From the NCBI GenBank assembly GCA_019510185.1, contig JAEKKV010000011.1, positions 186,001-250,000 of the forward strand: a stretch of DNA of 64,000 nt, in the 5' to 3' direction. The position numbers and the translations under genes are program-made. The notes under the pieces are model-generated. The model had not been told where the DNA came from and did not search any database. It worked only from the letters and a program-made list of their open reading frames with translations. This DNA is from Verrucomicrobiota bacterium. Its GTDB lineage: Bacteria; Verrucomicrobiota; Verrucomicrobiia; Opitutales; Opitutaceae. Shown piece after piece: positions 32,973 through 42,395 of the stretch (positions are counted from its first letter, which is position 1; every line of letters starts with the position of its first letter).

Positions 32973-35825
32973 ATGTCTCTTGGTTTTGTCGGACAACGTT
33001 GCCTGAGCGAACGCGAACCCGAGCTGGGCCTCGGCCTGGTCACGGAGCTTGACCGCACCCGCATCACGGTCGAGTTCCCCGCCACCCGCGAGAAACGCAT
33101 CTACGCCCGGGGCACGCCCGTGTTGAAGCGCGTGCAGTTCGCCGTCGGAGAAACCATCGCGACCCGCGCCGGGGAAAAGTTTACCATTGAGTCGGTGGAG
33201 GACGAAAAGGGCGTGCTCACCTACCTCGGTGGCGGCCGCCGGGTGCGCGAAGACGCGATCTCCGACCTCACGAGCGTCAGTTCGCCCGCCGAGCGCCTTC
33301 TCGCCGGCCAGGCCGATCTGTCCGAGGTCTTCGACCTGCGCCTGCGCACGCTTGAGGCGCAGGCGCGCTTCCGCCAGTCCGAGGTGCGCGGATTTCTGGG
33401 CGGTCGCATCGACCTCATCCCGCATCAATTCTACATCCTGCACGAGGTCTCCAGCCGGCAGATACCGCGTGTGCTTCTCGCCGACGAGGTCGGGCTGGGT
33501 AAGACCATCGAGGCCTGCCTTATCCTCCAGCGCCTGCTCGCCACCGGCCGCGCCAAGCGCGCCCTTGTTCTCGTCCCCGAGTCGCTGGTGCACCAGTGGT
33601 TCGTCGAGCTGCTGCGTCGCTTCAACCTGTGGTTCACGATTTTTGACGAGCCTCGCTGCGCCGCCGTCGAGGAAAGCGATCCGGGTAAAAATCCGTTCCT
33701 CTCCAGCCAGCTCGGCCTCGCCAGCGTCACGTTTTTGTCCGCGATGGAGAACCGCCGCGCCCAGATCGTCGAGGCGGGTTGGGATATTGTCATCGTCGAC
33801 GAGGCTCATCACCTCGGCTGGACGCCCGAGGCCGCCAGCCCCGAATATCAATTCGTCGAGCAGCTCGCCCGCAAAGCTCCCGGCCTGCTGCTCCTCACCG
33901 CCACGCCCACCCAGCTCGGCCTCTCCGGGCACTTCGCCCGCCTGCGTCTTCTCGATCCGCATCGCTACGACGACTATGAAACCTTCGTCGACGAAGCTGG
34001 CGATTTTGGCGCGGTCGCCGGCATTGCCGAGAAAATCGTCGAGGCCAAGCCTCTCGCGCCCAAGGACCACGCCGATCTGCGCAAGATCTTCGACCGCGAT
34101 CCCGAAACCCTCGCCACCCACCTGGCCGCCCTCGAGGCCGGCACGCCCGGCGCCCGTGAAGCCCTTCTTCGCACGCTGCTCGACCAGCACGGCACCGGTC
34201 GCGTCGTGTTTCGCAACACCCGCGCCGCCATGACCGGATTCCCCCGGCGCCAGTATTGCCCCGTCGTCCTCGGCGATGCCACGCCCACGCTCCTCGCCCG
34301 TGTCGCCCGCGAACTCGCCGCCGAGGAAGCCGGCGAGGCCGCCGCCGTCCGCTACTCGTTCAAGGATGATCCGCGCCTCGACTGGCTGGTCGCCTTCCTG
34401 AAAAAAACCGCCCCGGCCAAAATCCTTCTCATCTGTCGCTCCGAGCGCAAGGTCCTCGCTCTCGAGGCCGCCATCAAAGAAAAGCTCAACCTGAACATCG
34501 GGCTCTTCCATGAGGGACTTCCGCTCGTCCAGCGCGACCGTCAGGCTGCTTGGTTCGCCGAGCCCGAGGGCGCGCAACTCCTCCTCTGTTCCGAGATCGG
34601 CAGCGAAGGGCGCAACTTCCAATTCGCCCACCACCTCGTGCTCTTCGATCTGCCGCTCAACCCCGGTCTGGTCGAGCAGCGCATCGGCCGTCTCGACCGT
34701 ATCGGGCAAACCGAGACCATTCGCATCCATGCGCCCGTTCTCGCCGGCGGGGCCGACGAAGCCGTCGCCGAGTGGTATCACCGCGGCCTCGACGCCTTCG
34801 AGAGCCCGCTCCACGGCGGCAACGACTACGCCGACGCCTTTCGCGCGCGCCTGCTGGAGCTCGCCACCGCCTATGGCGAAGGTCGCCTCAAGAAAAAAGC
34901 CCGTCCGCAACTCGACGCCTTCATTGCCGAGACGGAAATCTTTCGCGCCGAACTTCAGCTCAAGCTCAGGCAGGGCCGCGACCGTCTCCTGGAGTTGAAC
35001 TCGTTCAACCGCGACGTCGCCGCCCGCGTGATCGATCGCGTCCGTGCCGCTGATGCCGATCCGTTTCTCAAAAAAATCCTCACCGACATCCTGGACCACT
35101 TTGGCGTGCGCATCAAAGACCACGAGGATGGCGACGTGTTTCTCGACGCCGACCACGCCTACGTGGAGGGTTTCCCGTCGATCCCGCGCGACGGCATGCT
35201 GGCCACCTACGACCGCAAACGCGCCATCGCCCGCGAAGACATCCGCTTTCTGTCCGCCGATCATCCGCTCGTGCAGGACAGCATCGACCTCCTCGTCGAT
35301 TCGCCCGCCGGCACCACGGCGTTCTGCGTGCTCGAGGCGGACAAGCCCAACCTGCTGCTCGAAGCCGTCTTCGTTCTCGAAACCGTCGTCGATGCCCGCT
35401 GGCACGTGGACCAGTTTCTCGCGCCCACGCCCGTGCGCGTGCTGGTGGATATTCACGGCCACGATCTCACCGAAAACACCGATTACTCGCGGCTCACCGA
35501 CGATGTCGAAGACGCCCCGCTACCGCGCTTCCTGGAGCGTCCCGGCTTCAACGGCACGCTCCTTAAAAATCTGGTCGAGGCCGCGACCGGGCGCGCCACC
35601 ACGCGCACGCTGGCGCTGAAAAAAACCGCCCGCGAACGCGCCGCCGCCGTGCTCACCGCCGATTTGCAACGCCTCGTCGATCTCTCGAAACTCAACGACA
35701 ACGTGCGTCCCGAGGAAATCGACCTGGCGAAGAAACAAGTCCTGCAAGTTCGCACCGCCATCGAGCAAGCCCGCCTGCGCCTCGACTCCCTTCGCTTGAT
35801 CGTCGAAGGCGTGAGCCTGGACTGA
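32973..35825 (+). CDS. rapA: RapA-like SNF2 helicase
   Basis: A 950-residue Swi2/Snf2 ATPase with the full architecture of E. coli RapA (968 residues), which rescues and recycles RNA polymerase. An N-terminal Tudor-like region (LGLGLVTELDRTRITVEFP) precedes the ATPase. The motifs are near-identical in pattern: ADEVGLGKTIEA (Walker A, residue ~170), IVDEAHHLGW (DEAH), LLLTATPTQLG (III), and LNPGLVEQRIGRLDRIGQT (VI, residue ~570). The ~350-residue C-terminal region with coiled-coil stretches follows. Rows of motifs this close to RapA separate it from other SNF2 proteins. It is monocistronic and divergent from panB. Confidence 0.88.
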   Translation: MSLGFVGQRCLSEREPELGLGLVTELDRTRITVEFPATREKRIYARGTPVLKRVQFAVGETIATRAGEKFTIESVEDEKGVLTYLGGGRRVREDAISDLTSVSSPAERLLAGQADLSEVFDLRLRTLEAQARFRQSEVRGFLGGRIDLIPHQFYILHEVSSRQIPRVLLADEVGLGKTIEACLILQRLLATGRAKRALVLVPESLVHQWFVELLRRFNLWFTIFDEPRCAAVEESDPGKNPFLSSQLGLASVTFLSAMENRRAQIVEAGWDIVIVDEAHHLGWTPEAASPEYQFVEQLARKAPGLLLLTATPTQLGLSGHFARLRLLDPHRYDDYETFVDEAGDFGAVAGIAEKIVEAKPLAPKDHADLRKIFDRDPETLATHLAALEAGTPGAREALLRTLLDQHGTGRVVFRNTRAAMTGFPRRQYCPVVLGDATPTLLARVARELAAEEAGEAAAVRYSFKDDPRLDWLVAFLKKTAPAKILLICRSERKVLALEAAIKEKLNLNIGLFHEGLPLVQRDRQAAWFAEPEGAQLLLCSEIGSEGRNFQFAHHLVLFDLPLNPGLVEQRIGRLDRIGQTETIRIHAPVLAGGADEAVAEWYHRGLDAFESPLHGGNDYADAFRARLLELATAYGEGRLKKKARPQLDAFIAETEIFRAELQLKLRQGRDRLLELNSFNRDVAARVIDRVRAADADPFLKKILTDILDHFGVRIKDHEDGDVFLDADHAYVEGFPSIPRDGMLATYDRKRAIAREDIRFLSADHPLVQDSIDLLVDSPAGTTAFCVLEADKPNLLLEAVFVLETVVDARWHVDQFLAPTPVRVLVDIHGHDLTENTDYSRLTDDVEDAPLPRFLERPGFNGTLLKNLVEAATGRATTRTLALKKTARERAAAVLTADLQRLVDLSKLNDNVRPEEIDLAKKQVLQVRTAIEQARLRLDSLRLIVEGVSLD

Positions 35826-35839
35826 GCGAAGACACTGAA

Positions 35840-36796
35840 CTACGCGGAGACGGGGTGCTCGGCGAGGGAGCGGGCCCAATCGCAGTAACGGCGAATGCCT
35901 TCTTCCAGCGAAACACTCGGGGCGTAACCCAAGTCTTCGCGGGCGCGACGGACGTCGGCCCAAGTGCGTTCGACGTCGCCCGGTTGCGCGGGCAGATGTT
36001 TGATCAGGGCGGTCTTGCTCACCACGCGTTCGACGGTCCCGACCAGGTTGGCGAGGGTGACGGGGCGGTCGCCGCCGAGATTGTAAACACGAAAACCAGG
36101 TTGCAGGCGGTCGAGCGCGGCGAGCACGCCGGCGGCGATGTCGCCGACGTAGGTGTAGTCCCGGCTCGAGGTGCCGTCGCCGTAGACGTCGATCGGGAGC
36201 CCGGCCTCGATGTGATGCGCGAATTTTGAAATCGCCAAGTCGGGGCGTTGCCGCGGGCCGTAAACGGTGAAAAACCGCAGAGCCGTCACCGACAGCCCGT
36301 GCAGGCCGGCGTAAATGCGGCAGAGATTTTCGCCGGCGAGTTTGGTCACCGCGTACGGGGAGATGATGGATTCAAGCGGGTCGGTTTCGGCGAAGGGAAC
36401 CTTGGGGTTGTTGCCGTAAACGGAGCTCGATGAGGCGAACACGAGACGTCGCACGCCGGCGGCCGCGGCCTCGTCGAGAAGGTTGAGGGTACCGTTGACG
36501 TTGACGTCGACGTACAGCCGGGGGTGCTCGATCGAGGCGCGCACGCCGGCGCGGGCGGCGAGGTGGATGATGGCTTCGGGCCGGAATGATTGCAGGACGG
36601 AGCGCACGGCGGCGCGGTCGCGGAGGTCGGCCGCAAAAATCTCCGCACCGGTCTCGGCGGCGTTGCGGCGCTTGATCGCGGGATCGTAGAAGTCGTTGAA
36701 GTCGTCGAGCAGCGCGGTGGTGTCGCCGCGGTCGCGCAGGGCTTCCAGCGTATGCGAACCGATAAACCCGGCGCCGCCGGTGACGAGGACTTTCAT
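35840..36796 (-). CDS. NAD-dependent sugar epimerase (UDP-glucuronate epimerase-like)
   Basis: A 318-residue extended SDR acting on nucleotide sugars. The NAD motif is [15 protein letters not shown] at the N-terminus. ASSSSVYGNNPKVPF, the catalytic YAVTK pair (Y-x3-K), and FFTVYGPRQRPDLA follow. The SSSVYGNN...PF pattern and the RPD motif are those of UDP-glucuronate 4-epimerases and related GalE-like proteins. The substrate remains an inference. I prefer the ATG at 36796 (MKVLVTGG) over one three codons upstream. It is downstream of two GT4 genes on the same strand and 14 bases from the convergent helicase stop. Confidence 0.88.
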   Translation of the reverse strand: MKVLVTGGAGFIGSHTLEALRDRGDTTALLDDFNDFYDPAIKRRNAAETGAEIFAADLRDRAAVRSVLQSFRPEAIIHLAARAGVRASIEHPRLYVDVNVNGTLNLLDEAAAAGVRRLVFASSSSVYGNNPKVPFAETDPLESIISPYAVTKLAGENLCRIYAGLHGLSVTALRFFTVYGPRQRPDLAISKFAHHIEAGLPIDVYGDGTSSRDYTYVGDIAAGVLAALDRLQPGFRVYNLGGDRPVTLANLVGTVERVVSKTALIKHLPAQPGDVERTWADVRRAREDLGYAPSVSLEEGIRRYCDWARSLAEHPVSA

Positions 36797-36829
36797 GGTG
36801 CGCAAGGCAGAGGGGGCAAAAGGTCCGCG

Positions 36830-37951
36830 TCAAACCTCGTGTGTGCGAGGAGCCGCCGGGTCGGCGGACGACCGGCGCAGCTGTGCGAAGAGGTCGAGAT
36901 AGGCGCGAGCCTGACGGGCGGGCTCGAAGGCCGCGCGGGCAAACGTGCGCGCGGCGGTTCCGGCGCGTTCGCAAAGGGCCTCGTCTTCAAGATAAGGCCG
37001 CAGGGCGGCCAGAAAACCTTGGGTGTCATCAGGGGTGATGACCGCGCCGGTGACGCCGGGTTGCATGCATTCGCGCACGCCGCCGGCGGCGAAGGCGACG
37101 GCGGGAAGGCCGTGGGCTTGCGCCTCGATGAGGAAGTTGGAAAGCGACTCCGCCCTTGAGGCGAGCACCGCGACATCGGCGGCGCGGTAGAGCGGCGTGG
37201 GGTCGGCTTGAAAACCGAGGAAGCGCACGCGATCCGTCACGCCCAGCCGATGGGCGAGGGTTTCGCAGTCGGATCGGGCCGGGCCTTCGCCGGCGAGCCA
37301 GAGCTGCCAGTCGGACGTGCGCGGGAGCGCGGCGGCGATTTCGATGAGGGCGCGTTGATTTTTTTCGGGCCGCAGCATGCCGACGCAGAGCAATACGCGG
37401 GTGGCGGGCCCGGCTCCGTGGCGGGCCCGCAGGGCTTCGTCGCGGGAGGACGGCGCGCCGGTTTCCGGGGGAAACACGAGAGCGTTGTGAATCACCGAGA
37501 CGCGTTCGGGCGGCATTTGGTGGACGCCCGTGAGGACGCCGGCGGATTCGGCGCTGTTGGCGACTACGTGCGCGACTTGGTGGAGCGAGCGACGGAAGAA
37601 CCAAGGCAACGCCTTGCCCGTGCGCAAGGTCCCGACGACGGTCGTGCGGGGGAGGGCGCGCTGGATCCGGCCGGCATGACAGTTGGCCATGCGGCCCATG
37701 CAGAGGACCACCTCGGGCGAGACGGCGCGCAGTGTGCGCATGAGGCCGGGGGCGAATCCATTGAGGCCGAGGTCGAATGGCTGAAGCACGGTCTGCGGCA
37801 AAGGCGCAAGCGTGACGGCGAGCGCGCCGCCCGGCCGGCAGGTGAGGACGTTGACGGCATGGCCGTCGGCGTGGAAGGCGTGCGCCAGCAGGATGGTTTG
37901 CCGTTCGGTGCCGCCGCTGCGCAGGTAATCTTGGAAAAGACAGATCTTCAT
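36830..37951 (-). CDS. Glycosyltransferase family 4
   Basis: A 373-residue GT-B fold retaining glycosyltransferase. The N-terminal domain has the acceptor-side pattern RSGGTERQTILLAHAFHADG (typical of WaaG/WlbH-type enzymes). The C-terminal donor-binding domain includes LLCVGMLRPEKNQRALIEI, WLAGEGPARSDCE, FLGFQADPTPLYRAADVAVL and the E-x7-E motif in ESLSNFLIEAQAHGLPAV. It starts 7 bases after the stop of the upstream GT4 gene and is followed by the epimerase (33 bases). The three likely act on one surface glycan. Donor sugar unknown. No membrane helix; probably peripheral on the inner membrane. Confidence 0.92.
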   Translation of the reverse strand: MKICLFQDYLRSGGTERQTILLAHAFHADGHAVNVLTCRPGGALAVTLAPLPQTVLQPFDLGLNGFAPGLMRTLRAVSPEVVLCMGRMANCHAGRIQRALPRTTVVGTLRTGKALPWFFRRSLHQVAHVVANSAESAGVLTGVHQMPPERVSVIHNALVFPPETGAPSSRDEALRARHGAGPATRVLLCVGMLRPEKNQRALIEIAAALPRTSDWQLWLAGEGPARSDCETLAHRLGVTDRVRFLGFQADPTPLYRAADVAVLASRAESLSNFLIEAQAHGLPAVAFAAGGVRECMQPGVTGAVITPDDTQGFLAALRPYLEDEALCERAGTAARTFARAAFEPARQARAYLDLFAQLRRSSADPAAPRTHEV

Positions 37952-37958
37952 GGCGGCG

Positions 37959-39137
37959 TCAGGCGGGCTCACCCTCATCGGGAAGTTCGTTGCCCGGATG
38001 GAAAAGGAGTTCGGCCGAGCGACTCCAGGTATTGCGGCGCGCCCACTCGCGGCCGGCGGCGCCGAGACGCTGGCGCAACGGGGCGTTCTCGATGAGTTCG
38101 CGAAAGGCCTCGGTCAGCCGGGTGGGATGATGCGGCGGCACCAGCAGGCCGGTTTCGCCGTCGGCCACGGCCTCGGCGACACCGCCCACGCGATGGGCGA
38201 CGACGGGCAGGCCGTGCGCCGAGGCTTCGAGATAAACCAAGCCAAAGCCTTCCACGCTGTGGCCGTGGTCGATGCTGGTGAGGGCGAAGATGTCGGCTTG
38301 CGCGTAGAGGACTTCGAGACGCTCATCCGATTGGTCTCCCAGAAAACGCACGGCGAGGCCGGACCGGTTGGCGGCGGTGCGCAAGGTCTGTTCGTAGTGC
38401 GGCTTGCTGGCGGTGCCGACGATCCAGTATTCGACCCGGTCGCGCAGGGCCGGAGGAAGCGACTGCAGGGCTTCGAGGGTGAAAAGTTGGCCTTTGCGCG
38501 GATGCAGGCGGCCGACGGTGAGGACGATGATTTTGTCACCAGCCCGAGCCGGTGCGGGGGCGACGGATCCCGGCGCAAAACCCGTGCGCAAAGCGCCGGG
38601 CGTCAGGAAAGTTTTGGCGGCGGCCTCCGGGAAGCGTTCGCACAGGAGACGTTGCGTGTAGCCGGTGAGGACGCTGATGCGAAAAGCATGGCGAATCAGG
38701 CGCCGGGTGAGCAGGCGGGTGACGGGATCGGCGTGAAAGCGCAGGATTTCGGAGCCGTGAAACGTGAGGACCAGCCGTCGCGGCCGGAACGCGCGCCAAG
38801 GCAGGAGCATCATCATGGCCAGCATCGGGCCCGGCTCGGACAGATAGACGGTTGCCTGGCGCAACCGGCGGCGCTCCCGAATCAGATACCGGGCGAGAAC
38901 GAGACGGCAGCGCAGGTCATGCGTTCCCTGCATGGGCAGGCGGCGCACGGCAAATGGCCAGGGTTTTTCTCCGCCGGCCGCGGCATGAGGGCCGGAGTCC
39001 TGCGCCCAGATCTCGATGGTGTGGCCCAAGGCCGCGCCGGCCCGGGCGACTTCCTCGGTGAACGTAGCGATCCCTCCGCGCTTGGGATGGAACTCATGAG
39101 TGATGATGAACACTGTGGTGGGCGCGGGAACACTCAT
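37959..39137 (-). CDS. Glycosyltransferase family 4
   Basis: A 392-residue GT-B glycosyltransferase, first gene of the minus-strand set GT4-GT4-epimerase. N-terminal HEFHPKRGGIATFTEEVARA and the C-terminal LTVGRLHPRKGQLFTLEAL are typical GT4 signatures, as is YWIVGTASKPHYEQTL. The E-x7-E element is EGFGLVYLEASAHGLPVVAH. The middle region LTFHGSEILRF resembles PimB/GumH-type enzymes. I chose the ATG at 39137; the frame extends much further upstream only as antisense of the ACP-dehydratase gene. It is divergent from that gene by 141 bases, so both may share a regulatory region. Confidence 0.92.
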   Translation of the reverse strand: MSVPAPTTVFIITHEFHPKRGGIATFTEEVARAGAALGHTIEIWAQDSGPHAAAGGEKPWPFAVRRLPMQGTHDLRCRLVLARYLIRERRRLRQATVYLSEPGPMLAMMMLLPWRAFRPRRLVLTFHGSEILRFHADPVTRLLTRRLIRHAFRISVLTGYTQRLLCERFPEAAAKTFLTPGALRTGFAPGSVAPAPARAGDKIIVLTVGRLHPRKGQLFTLEALQSLPPALRDRVEYWIVGTASKPHYEQTLRTAANRSGLAVRFLGDQSDERLEVLYAQADIFALTSIDHGHSVEGFGLVYLEASAHGLPVVAHRVGGVAEAVADGETGLLVPPHHPTRLTEAFRELIENAPLRQRLGAAGREWARRNTWSRSAELLFHPGNELPDEGEPA

Positions 39138-39278
39138 GAATACGATGGAGTCCAAATCTTCGCGGATCCTGCGGAACGCAAGCCTTGCGCGGGACGCCGG
39201 AAGCGGGCGTTGCTTAAAACCAGCGCCGGTCCACGCTTTTACTTTCTTTTGAGGCCAACTCTGTTCAATAAACCTGCC

Positions 39279-40214
39279 ATGTCCGACCTTGTTCCTGCCG
39301 CCACGATTGAGAGTGATTCCCCTGCCAGACGGCCGGGAACATTCTCTGCCGAAGAGGAGGCGGTTGTTCGGGAAAGCTTGCGCCGTTGCTCGGAGAAAAC
39401 GATCGAGGCGGCGGTCGCCTATCGGAAGACGGGTTCCACCGCCCATTTGCCGGCGCTTATCCTCGGGATTTTCGAGCGCTTTGTGGAGCCCGATCTCCGG
39501 CCCCGTCTGGCCATGGGAGACAGCGACGATCTTCGCGTTATCGAAGATCTGGGCCTGGATTCTCTCACCATGATGGAAATCGTCATGCTGGTGGAGGAGG
39601 TTACCAAAACCCAGATCGCCAATGACGAACTGCGCCACCTGAGCACCATCGGCGACATCAAGGCTTTCGTGGATTGCCGCGCCCGCGGCCTGCCGCCGCC
39701 ACCGGTCGCGACAACGTATGCCAGCGCCGCCCTGCTGGAAAAGATGCCGATCCAGCCGCCCTTTCTCTTTTTGGACGAGGCGCGAGTTAGCGCGGTCCGG
39801 GCCACGGCCAGTTACCGGATCACGGGTCAGGAGTTTTTTCTCCAAGGACATTTCAAGGACAACCCGGTTATGCCGGCTTCCATCATGCTGGAGGCGCTGG
39901 GCCAGCTCGGGGTCTGCTACCTCCTCACCGGCTTGCCGGTTGAGGAAGGCAAAAAAGTGGACCCGGCCACGATCTTCTTCGCCTCCACCGACGGGGTGCG
40001 CTGCCACCGCGTGTGCAAGCCCGCCGACGTGCTCACCCTCTCGCTCAAGCCGAAACGCGTGAAGGCGCCGCTGGCGACCTTTGAGGGCAATATCCGCGTC
40101 GGCTCCGAAAAAGCCGTTGTCGCGGAGGAGATCACCCTGACGTTTGGCTTGATGGATGCGCCAACGCCCGCGCTAGCGCCAGCCGAGGCGGCGCCGACAC
40201 CGCAGGCCGGTTGA
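39279..40214 (+). CDS. Acyl carrier protein-FabZ dehydratase fusion
   Basis: A 311-residue two-domain lipid enzyme. After an N-terminal helical region (residues 20-80), an acyl carrier protein domain (~80-137) carries the phosphopantetheine-accepting Ser95 in IEDLGLDSLTMMEIVML. A hot-dog dehydratase of the FabZ type follows (~150-290). It keeps the catalytic pair: His191 in LQGHFKDNPVMPASIM and Glu205 in MLEALGQLG. The usual PHRPFLxVD start is altered to PIQPPFLFLDE. The C-terminus is an Ala/Pro-rich tail. Fusion of carrier and dehydratase suggests a dedicated acyl chain-building line rather than housekeeping fatty acid synthesis. A ketosynthase and an SDR follow on the same strand. Confidence 0.88.
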   Translation: MSDLVPAATIESDSPARRPGTFSAEEEAVVRESLRRCSEKTIEAAVAYRKTGSTAHLPALILGIFERFVEPDLRPRLAMGDSDDLRVIEDLGLDSLTMMEIVMLVEEVTKTQIANDELRHLSTIGDIKAFVDCRARGLPPPPVATTYASAALLEKMPIQPPFLFLDEARVSAVRATASYRITGQEFFLQGHFKDNPVMPASIMLEALGQLGVCYLLTGLPVEEGKKVDPATIFFASTDGVRCHRVCKPADVLTLSLKPKRVKAPLATFEGNIRVGSEKAVVAEEITLTFGLMDAPTPALAPAEAAPTPQAG

Positions 40215-40293
40215 CCTGGGTGTTCGTCCGCTCCCGGAGGACTTTTTGCTTTAACGTGCCGCCGGTTTGCCGAGCATCCTACCACGCGTTCGC

Positions 40294-41556
40294 ATGCCAC
40301 GAGTCTTCATCACCGGCCTAGGATTTATCACCAGCATCGGCAATAATGCCGATGCGGTGGAGACCAGCCTGCGCGAGTTGCGGCACGGCATGGTGCGATA
40401 CGAGCCCTTCAAGGCGGACAACATCCCCGTGAAGGTTGCGGCGCCGGTGGCCGGTTTCAAAACCGACGGCGTTGATCAGGAGGATTGGGTTATCCCTGCG
40501 CCTTACGTCGTGAAGCGGGAGCAGCTTCGCAGCCTGAGCGCCAACGCGCTCTATGCCACCTGTGCGTTTCAACAGGCGGTCGCCGATGCGAAACTTTCCC
40601 CGGAGGATGTTTCCAACGACGACACCGGCCTTTACGCTGCTTCCGCCGGCTCGCCCGCCATGCTTGGGCATCAGATCAACCGCATGCGCGAATTCGGCGT
40701 GATGCGCTGTCCGCCGCTCGGCGTCGTCGCGAGCATCGCCGGCACCGTGCAGTTCAATCTGGTTGCGCATTTCAAAATCAAGGGCGCCTCCACCGGGTTT
40801 TCCTCCGCCTGTGCCTCCTCCGCCCACGCGCTCGGGTTTGCCCATGACGAAATCGCGTTGGGCAGACAGAAGCGCATGTTCGTCGTCGGCGCGGAGGATG
40901 GCAACACCGAGACGATTCTTCCCTTCGCGGCCATGCGCGCGCTTTCGATCAATCCCGATCCGGAGACCGCCTCGCGCCCCTTCGACACGGGACGCGACGG
41001 CTTCGTCGGCACCGGCGGCGCCACCGTGCTCGTGCTCGAAAGCGAGGACGAGGTCCTTCGTCGCGGGGTCGCTCCTTACGCCGAGGTGCTTGGCTGGGGG
41101 CAGGCCTCCGACGGGCATAACGTCGCCATCTCCCATCCCGACGGCGCCGGTCTCGCCAGCGCCATGCGCCGCGCGCTGAAGGCGTCGGGCGTCACCGCGG
41201 CCGACCTCGGCTACGTCAATGCCCACGCCACCTCGACGCCCATCGGCGACGCCTCCGAGTGCAAAGCGCTCCGTGCGGTTCTCGGCGAGCACGCGTCGCG
41301 CGTGGCCGTGAGCAGCACCAAGGCGCTCACCGGCCACGGACTCTCGCTGGCCGGCGCGATGGAGTCGGGCTTCTGCGCGCTCGCGATCCGTCGCGGCTTC
41401 GTTCCCGGCTCCGCCCATATCAGCCAGCTCGATCCGATTTGCGACGGGCTGAACATCGTTCGCGCCACGCAGCCGGTTTCCCCCGGCATCGTGCTCAACA
41501 ACAGCAGCGGCTTCGGCGGGGCCAACGTCTGCGTCGTCCTCAAGCCCGCCAGCTAA
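40294..41556 (+). CDS. Beta-ketoacyl-ACP synthase (FabF-type)
   Basis: A 420-residue thiolase-fold condensing enzyme that extends acyl chains by decarboxylative condensation with malonyl-ACP. The catalytic Cys173 is in SSACASSAHALG, His311 in NAHATSTPIGD, and Lys343/His348 in SSTKALTGHGLSLAGAMES, so the active site is complete. GRDGFVGTGGATVLVLE and NNSSGFGGANVCVVL are also family hallmarks. I chose the ATG at 40294 (MPRVFITGLGFIT). It lies 79 bases after the ACP-dehydratase stop and 8 bases before the SDR. The three form an elongation module comparable to those for aryl polyenes or special lipids. Confidence 0.92.
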   Translation: MPRVFITGLGFITSIGNNADAVETSLRELRHGMVRYEPFKADNIPVKVAAPVAGFKTDGVDQEDWVIPAPYVVKREQLRSLSANALYATCAFQQAVADAKLSPEDVSNDDTGLYAASAGSPAMLGHQINRMREFGVMRCPPLGVVASIAGTVQFNLVAHFKIKGASTGFSSACASSAHALGFAHDEIALGRQKRMFVVGAEDGNTETILPFAAMRALSINPDPETASRPFDTGRDGFVGTGGATVLVLESEDEVLRRGVAPYAEVLGWGQASDGHNVAISHPDGAGLASAMRRALKASGVTAADLGYVNAHATSTPIGDASECKALRAVLGEHASRVAVSSTKALTGHGLSLAGAMESGFCALAIRRGFVPGSAHISQLDPICDGLNIVRATQPVSPGIVLNNSSGFGGANVCVVLKPAS

Positions 41557-41564
41557 ATCATCGC

Positions 41565-42395
41565 ATGCCCGCCGTCCCGCTTTCCTCGCTCCACGCCACC
41601 GCTTTTGTCACCGGGGCGAGTGCGGGACTGGGCCGGGCGTTCACGGACATGCTTCTCGCCGAAGGCGTGCGCGTTTGGGGCACGGCCCGCGATCCCGCCC
41701 GGCTCGCCTCGCTGGCCGCCCATCCGAACTTCACCGCGGTTGTCCTCGATCTGCGCGACGGTCCTGCCGTTGAGCAGGTGTTTGCGGATGCCTCAGTTTC
41801 GGCGGGCGGTTTTGATTTGGTGATCAACAACGCCGGCTACGGAGTCTTCGCCGGCGCGCTCGAAGCCGACGCCGACGTATGGCACGGGCAGCTTGAAGAC
41901 ATGTTGCAGACAACGCTCCGTCTCGGTCGGGCGGCGTTGTGCGGCATGCGGCCGCGCGGCCGCGGCTGCCTGGTCAATGTGAGCTCACTCGCTGTCGAGT
42001 TCCCGTTGCCCTACATGAGCGGCTACAATGTCGCCAAGGCGGGTCTCTCCGCGTGGAGCGAAAGTCTCGCCTACGAACTGGCCGGCACGGACGTGCGTGT
42101 GATCGACCTGCGGCCGGGTGATTTTCAAACCGGCTTCAACCGCTCCGCCGCGCGCGGTTCCGGCGGCGACGCGCCCGCGGCCGCCCGCGTCTGGGCGCGC
42201 CTGGGCCGCAATCTCGACGAAGCCCCGCTGCCCGCGCACGCCGCCGCCGACCTGCGCCGCGCGCTGCTGGCCCGCCGCGGCGGCATCGTGCGCACCGGCT
42301 CGTTTTTTCAGGCGCGTCTGGCTCCGCTTCTCTCGCGCCTCGCCCCGTGGTCCTGGCGGCATGCGGTGCAGAAAAAATTCTTCCATCTCTCGTGA
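41565..42395 (+). CDS. Short-chain dehydrogenase/reductase
   Basis: A 276-residue classical SDR. The cofactor motif TGASAGLGRAFTDML is at residues ~16-30, the INNAGYG strand at ~88-94, and the catalytic Ser and Tyr-x3-Lys lie in NVSSLAVEFPLPYMSGYNVAKAG. Absence of an acid after the second strand and the ARDP turn hint at NADP(H). Its place directly after a ketosynthase suggests 3-ketoacyl reduction (FabG-like), but the C-terminal ~70 residues differ from FabG and resemble ketosphinganine reductase-like SDRs; both are inferences. The stop overlaps the start of the next glycosyltransferase as TGATG, so lipid and sugar steps are translationally coupled. Confidence 0.88.
   Translation: MPAVPLSSLHATAFVTGASAGLGRAFTDMLLAEGVRVWGTARDPARLASLAAHPNFTAVVLDLRDGPAVEQVFADASVSAGGFDLVINNAGYGVFAGALEADADVWHGQLEDMLQTTLRLGRAALCGMRPRGRGCLVNVSSLAVEFPLPYMSGYNVAKAGLSAWSESLAYELAGTDVRVIDLRPGDFQTGFNRSAARGSGGDAPAAARVWARLGRNLDEAPLPAHAAADLRRALLARRGGIVRTGSFFQARLAPLLSRLAPWSWRHAVQKKFFHLS

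Noticed and set aside
32796..35462. In-frame upstream extension of panB for ~890 codons
   Set aside because: It is antisense to the RapA-like helicase. PanB homology starts at the ATG at 32795.
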